Source of the DNA: Spirochaetia bacterium
GTDB lineage: Bacteria > Spirochaetota > Spirochaetia > Treponematales > Breznakiellaceae
Reading direction: 5' to 3'
Assembly (NCBI GenBank): GCA_025997795.1
Contig: BNVB01000077.1
Span: forward strand, 1-9,434
Length of the DNA: 9,434 nucleotides
The notes under the pieces were generated by a model. It saw only the letters and a list, made by a program, of their open reading frames with translations, did no database searches and was not told the origin of the DNA. Positions 5,737 to 9,434 of this stretch are shown here, piece after piece; position 1 is the stretch's first letter, and every line of letters starts with the position of its first letter. Both the position numbers and the translations under genes were made by a program.

Positions 5737-6795
5737 TTATTTTAGGCTAAAAGTCAGCTTTACCGGGTTATGATCCGAATTTTTGAACCCCAAATCCTGG
5801 GCTTGTACCGAAATCAGTTCCACATTGGGAGAAAGGATAAAACCATCAATAAGATACAATTGATGATCCGGCGCCCCTTCATAGGGTTTGTCAAGGGAAC
5901 GGCAGCTGGGAGTTGACGGATCCATCCCCAACTGCCACCCCTCGCCAAAGAGAGAGCCGTCTAAGAGACCGGGGGTAAAAAATTCGCTGTCCCCCAGGGG
6001 AAAAATATCCTTAAATTCAGGGAAAACCTGGTTAAAATCCCCCCCGGCCACACAATAATTGCCCGCCGCATATTCGGCCGCAAGAAATTCCGCCAGGACC
6101 CTGGTTTGAGCCGCCCGGCCGCTCCCCCCCGAATCATACGCATCCAGGTGCAGGTTCACCAGCACCAGTTCAGCGCCCCCATCCTGTAACGGGACCCGCT
6201 CTACCAAAAGACAGCGTTTAAGCTGGGCCAGCCGCTCCGGCCAGCTAAAAGAACCCGGCAGGCTGATCCGTTCGGCAGTACTGGTATAACTATTCAGGGT
6301 AAGGATGCCGCTTTCTATTTTGCCCAAAAAACGGGGAAAGGGCACCGGCACAAAGGGACATTTGTAGTTATAGGCAAAGGCGGCAGACCCTTTCCAGGTT
6401 TCAGAAAAGTACCCCGCTTGATCAAAACCGTAGGATCGTTTGGCATTAACGTCCACTTCCTGCAAAAAGATAATATCCCCCGAAGCGGCGGAAAGAAAAG
6501 CCTGGATAGCCCAGGTATTTTCCTCTACATTCCGGTCTGTGGCGGGCATAACACCCTTGCCGCCGTCCATAAAAAAATCCTGGCTGGCATCCAGGGAAGC
6601 ATAACCGATATTCCATGAATACAGTTCAATGGGTTGACCACGGCCCGGAGTTAGGCTAAGGGAACGGGAAAGCGCTGCCGGTTCCCGGCTGTCCGGCTTG
6701 TATTCATGGGCGTTAAGCCACAAAAGCCCAATCAGCGCCGTTAACACCAGGAGCAGTACCAGAGCTATGGCGGCAAGTATCAATGGTTTCCTCAT
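5737..6795 (-). CDS. Membrane-anchored EEP (DNase I-like) family protein (mirror copy)
   Basis: This copy gives the same 352-residue product as 2640-3698: an N-terminal hydrophobic anchor, then WNIGY, LQEVD, NLHLDA, GGDFNQ and SDHNPV. In this parental orientation it lies upstream of the ligase on the same strand, with a 111-base gap and a separate promoter, so co-transcription is possible but not required. The substrate is undetermined. No residue differences from the left copy are seen. Confidence 0.88.
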   Translation of the reverse strand: MRKPLILAAIALVLLLVLTALIGLLWLNAHEYKPDSREPAALSRSLSLTPGRGQPIELYSWNIGYASLDASQDFFMDGGKGVMPATDRNVEENTWAIQAFLSAASGDIIFLQEVDVNAKRSYGFDQAGYFSETWKGSAAFAYNYKCPFVPVPFPRFLGKIESGILTLNSYTSTAERISLPGSFSWPERLAQLKRCLLVERVPLQDGGAELVLVNLHLDAYDSGGSGRAAQTRVLAEFLAAEYAAGNYCVAGGDFNQVFPEFKDIFPLGDSEFFTPGLLDGSLFGEGWQLGMDPSTPSCRSLDKPYEGAPDHQLYLIDGFILSPNVELISVQAQDLGFKNSDHNPVKLTFSLK

Positions 6796-6807
6796 TACTA
6801 TAGAAGT

Positions 6808-6813
6808 ATACAA
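6808..6813 (-). promoter_or_regulatory. Probable -10 box of the EEP gene (mirror copy)
   Basis: TATACT on the minus strand, 12 bases before the ATG at 6795; no good -35 and no Shine-Dalgarno. Mirror of 2622-2627. Confidence 0.4.
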
Positions 6814-6875
6814 CAAAAAAAGGGCTTTGACAGGGCCTTTGAAGATAAAACAAAAAACAACGTGAGTAAAAAACC

Positions 6876-6904
6876 TTGCAAAATAAGAGTCTTTTGGGTA
6901 TACT
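6876..6904 (+). promoter_or_regulatory. Sigma70-type promoter of paralogue B (mirror copy)
   Basis: TTGCAA (6876-6881), a 17-base spacer and TATACT (6899-6904), with the ATG at 6912. The predicted transcription start falls at about 6911-6912, on the start codon. The -35 TTG is also the alternative in-frame TTG start, which argues against translation from it. Confidence 0.6.
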
Positions 6905-6911
6905 GGATTGG

Positions 6912-7847
6912 ATGAGAAAAAATATTGCTATTATCCTTACGGTCCTAACCCTGGTGCTGACCATGGGCGCTTCTAATTCCTATCCGGTGGATATTTCAAA
7001 ATTAACCCGGGATATACTTATTGTGGACGAAAGACTGCCCAAAGAACAAAGTGTGGTGCTGGTTCTTCGCCCTGCAATAAGAATAACCAGTTATAATGGA
7101 ACCCCCGTAGACTGGAAGACTCCCTCGGAAGCCGCAAGTTCCAGGAAAGCGATCTATTTACCCCCTGGCAGGATACGTTTGACCATAACCTTTACCCCCG
7201 ATGCAGTACTGCTCTACTCCGGAGATTATCCGCGAGCTTACTATGAGATGTTGAAAAATATGTTTTTTGATCGAACTTTTTCTGCCGGGGAACATTACCT
7301 CCTAAAACAATGGGGTGATGGTGTAAATCCCGCAGTTTTATTGGAAGATTTGAACAAAAAACGAAAACCGCTGGAAGAGGAGTACTATGTTTTTCCCCGG
7401 CCGGCAAGAACAGTACTTGAACCCAACGTTAGAACCGTACGGAAACCCCCGGAGACATCCGCCGGGACGGCCACCGTTGTCTTTGGTACCGGTTTTAGGG
7501 TATTTGACTATAACGGTACCGATGTATACGACGAATGGTATCCAAAGAGTAAAGCCAGAACCGGGCATCGTCATCTTTGGCAGCCAAACAGGATTGCCGT
7601 TCCGGCGGGAGGAACAACCATAGCCTTTGACTATGGATTTTTTGGAGGCCGAAATATTGAGCTAAGCTACAGTTTTGAGGCAGGTAAAGAATATACGCTG
7701 GCTGTATTCTATCAGTACTACAATGCTGACTCTCCAAGAAAATCCGGCCTTTACATGGGTTTATGGAATAAGGCAGACAAACGCGGCAAGGCAGGCCGCC
7801 TTGATGATTCGCTGATAAAGGCCTGGCGCCTTTCAGAAGAATATTGA
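6912..7847 (+). CDS. Exported two-repeat protein, paralogue B (mirror copy)
   Basis: The 311-residue product is the same as that of 1588-2523: a signal peptide without lipobox, two YNG/PAG/AGxxY units and a conserved GRLDDSLIKAW tail. It is the first gene of the B-A operon in the parental orientation. No recognised family. Confidence 0.85.
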   Translation: MRKNIAIILTVLTLVLTMGASNSYPVDISKLTRDILIVDERLPKEQSVVLVLRPAIRITSYNGTPVDWKTPSEAASSRKAIYLPPGRIRLTITFTPDAVLLYSGDYPRAYYEMLKNMFFDRTFSAGEHYLLKQWGDGVNPAVLLEDLNKKRKPLEEEYYVFPRPARTVLEPNVRTVRKPPETSAGTATVVFGTGFRVFDYNGTDVYDEWYPKSKARTGHRHLWQPNRIAVPAGGTTIAFDYGFFGGRNIELSYSFEAGKEYTLAVFYQYYNADSPRKSGLYMGLWNKADKRGKAGRLDDSLIKAWRLSEEY

Positions 7848-7854
7848 AACCAAT

Positions 7855-7860
7855 AGGAGG
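7855..7860 (+). promoter_or_regulatory. Shine-Dalgarno AGGAGG for paralogue A (mirror copy)
   Basis: AGGAGG, six bases, then GTG at 7867. It lies in the 19-base gap after the TGA of paralogue B and supports the GTG start. Confidence 0.8.
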
Positions 7861-7866
7861 AAAAAG

Positions 7867-8760
7867 GTGAAAAAAAACATTGTTCTTATTATTACGGTTC
7901 TAACTCTGGCGCTGACCATGGGTGCGTCAAATACCACCTATCCGGTGGATATTTCAAAATTAACCAGGGATATATTTGTTGTGGACGAAAGGCTGCCCAA
8001 AGAACAAAGTGTGGTGCTGGTTTTTCCCTATGGACTAAAAATTACCAATTATAATGGAGCCCCGGTAGACTGGATGGCTGCAGGTAACAATAAAGCGATC
8101 TATTTTCCCCCCGGCAGGATACGCCTATTAATGGCATACGGGAGGCAAAACCGGGTTTTTGAACGGACCTTTACCGCCGGGGAACATTACCTCATAAAAC
8201 AGCGGATAGAGCACGCCATTCCTATGCTTGTATTGGAAGACTTAAACAAAAAAACAAAAATGCTGGAGCAGGAATATTACTATTTTCCCCGGCCGGCAAA
8301 AACAGTGCTTGAACCTCAGGCAAAACCGGTGCAGAAACCTCCGGCCGCGTCCACAGGGACGGCTACCGTTATCTTTGGGGTTGGTTTCTGGGTGTTTGAC
8401 TACAACGGCGCCGATATATACGACGAATGGTATCCAAAGGGTAAAGTCACAACCGGGGAGCGCCATCTTTGGCGGGTAAACAAGGTAGCCGTTCCGGCGG
8501 GAGGAACAACCATAACCTTTGATACTTACTTTGAGACTCCCGGATGGCAGACAACTTTTATTTTTGTAGGCCAGAATTATGAGCTAAGCTATAATTTTGA
8601 GGCAGGTAAAGAATACACACTGGCGCTTTTTGCACGGACGCCCGCGCCGGGACAAAGGGAAGTCTACCTGGGTCTATGGCCCAAGGCAAACCGGAGCGGT
8701 ATGCAGGGCCGTATTGACGACGATTCGCTGCTTAAATCCTGGAAACTTGCTGAAACATAG
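7867..8760 (+). CDS. Exported two-repeat protein, paralogue A (mirror copy)
   Basis: The 297-residue product is the same as that of 675-1568: GTG start, signal peptide, two internal units, and a TAG at 8758-8760 lying within the 3' end of the convergent recQ. Function unknown; tandem duplication with paralogue B is clear from near-colinear motifs. Confidence 0.85.
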   Translation: MKKNIVLIITVLTLALTMGASNTTYPVDISKLTRDIFVVDERLPKEQSVVLVFPYGLKITNYNGAPVDWMAAGNNKAIYFPPGRIRLLMAYGRQNRVFERTFTAGEHYLIKQRIEHAIPMLVLEDLNKKTKMLEQEYYYFPRPAKTVLEPQAKPVQKPPAASTGTATVIFGVGFWVFDYNGADIYDEWYPKGKVTTGERHLWRVNKVAVPAGGTTITFDTYFETPGWQTTFIFVGQNYELSYNFEAGKEYTLALFARTPAPGQREVYLGLWPKANRSGMQGRIDDDSLLKSWKLAET

Positions 8761-9432
8761 AGATTTTTTGAGCAAGACCCGCAGACAATCTTCCGCTTCT
8801 TCCTCGGACCAGCGTACTGTTTCCGCTGCGGCCAAAACTCTGGCGGCTTCCTTGATGGTGTAGGAGCGGCGGTTTCTGCGGAAAAAATCCAGGATCGCCG
8901 CTTCTTCCCGCAGTTCTCCGTCAGCTTCGCCGGAACAGGTATCGCAGCATAGTTTTTCCGGTTTATCTCCGGCTCCTTCGTAGTTGAGGAGCCGGAGCAG
9001 GACTTCCCGGCGGCAGTCTCTTGTATTTCGGGCATAGGCAAAAAGCTGCCGGAGCCGCTGCCGTTCCTGGGGGGACCTTACCAAGGAAAGCCGCCCCCCG
9101 TCACCCGGCCCCCAAAGCAGGATCGCCCGGGACTGGCCGCCATCCCGGCCGGCCCGTCCCGATTCCTGTAAATATGCTTCTACCGAAGGCGGACAGTCCC
9201 GGTGTATCACCGTGCGGATATCGGCCTTGTCTACGCCAAGGTCGAATGCGCAGGTGCTTACAAGGACTGCTTCGCTGTTATGGAGATACCAGCCTTCAAG
9301 GGCCTTTTTTTCTTCCCTGCTAAGTCCCGCATGGTAAAAGCGGATCTGGCTGGCCCAGGAAAGTCCCATTTCGGCACATTCAATACGCAGATACTTGGCA
9401 AGTTTTTCCGTTCCGGGCCGGGAAGAACAAAA
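8674..9432 (-). CDS. recQ: RecQ-family DNA helicase, C-terminal part (mirror copy, 5' end outside window)
   Basis: This is the mirror of 3-761, entering from the right edge. It has helicase motifs V and VI, a RecQ zinc-binding cysteine set and a short winged-helix-like tail, with no HRDC domain. It overlaps paralogue A by 87 bases tail to tail. Both copies lose their start at the same base of the gene, because the window is symmetric to its last base. Confidence 0.9.
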   Translation of the reverse strand, partial: FCSSRPGTEKLAKYLRIECAEMGLSWASQIRFYHAGLSREEKKALEGWYLHNSEAVLVSTCAFDLGVDKADIRTVIHRDCPPSVEAYLQESGRAGRDGGQSRAILLWGPGDGGRLSLVRSPQERQRLRQLFAYARNTRDCRREVLLRLLNYEGAGDKPEKLCCDTCSGEADGELREEAAILDFFRRNRRSYTIKEAARVLAAAETVRWSEEEAEDCLRVLLKKSLCFSKFPGFKQRIVVNTALHTAPVCLGP

Positions 9433-9434
9433 CA

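Larger units (their letters stand above)
4809..9434 (-). repeat. Right arm of giant inverted repeat
   Basis: This is the reverse complement of 1-4626. Together with the spacer it is contiguous with the undisturbed ligase reading frame, so this arm plus the spacer represents the parental order. The left arm is the folded-back copy. Confidence 0.97.

Noticed and set aside
1..9434. A composite transposon or other mobile element with long inverted repeats
   Set aside because: No transposase, integrase, short terminal repeats or target duplications are visible. The repeats themselves are ordinary chromosomal genes, and the hinge lies inside a gene.
1..9434. CRISPR array, tRNA, rRNA or riboswitch
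   Set aside because: No short regularly spaced repeats were seen. The only noncoding gaps (19, 111 and 116 bases per arm) hold promoter elements and no recognisable RNA structure.

Overview
The window is one very large, near-perfect inverted repeat. Bases 1-4626 are the reverse complement of 4809-9434, and every position x pairs with 9435-x. The two arms flank a 182-base central segment (4627-4808) that occurs once. Every gene is therefore present twice, in mirror image, and the window really holds about 4.8 kb of unique sequence. All paired reading frames give the same proteins at mirrored coordinates, and the nucleotide stretches I compared by eye at the ends and around the junction also match.

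Reading the left arm from the edge to the centre: (1) the C-terminal part of a RecQ-family DNA helicase, running in from outside the window; (2) two tandem paralogous genes on the opposite strand, for exported proteins of a family I cannot name; (3) a divergently transcribed, membrane-anchored endonuclease/exonuclease/phosphatase (EEP) family protein; (4) the first half of an AMP-forming acyl-CoA synthetase/ligase. The ligase is cut by the palindrome junction. The right arm repeats this order in reverse. The central segment is the next piece of the ligase gene, read on the minus strand, so the right copy keeps 333 native residues and the left copy 272.

The organism looks like a bacterium of intermediate GC. 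The style of the paired 'YNG...VDW / PAG / AGxxY' secreted proteins and of the ligase recalls Treponema-type spirochaetes such as those of termite guts. That is an impression from recall, not a proof. Three of the four complete or 5'-complete genes have a TATACT/TATAAA box only about 7-12 bases before the ATG and no Shine-Dalgarno, which suggests leaderless or nearly leaderless mRNAs. The second paralogue instead has a clear AGGAGG followed by a GTG start, as expected for a downstream operon gene.

The genes do not form an obvious single pathway. The headline feature is the palindrome. Its junction lies at a natural imperfect 17-base inverted repeat inside the ligase gene (14 of 17 positions pair), exactly where a nascent 3' end could fold back, prime on its own strand and copy it. 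This is the signature of a snap-back template switch. It is best known as a chimera of phi29 multiple-displacement amplification, though an in vivo inverted duplication cannot be excluded from sequence alone. I regard an amplification or assembly artefact as the most likely explanation and found no convincing new defence, mobile or RNA system. The most interesting biological content is the unnamed two-repeat exported protein family and its leaderless promoters.
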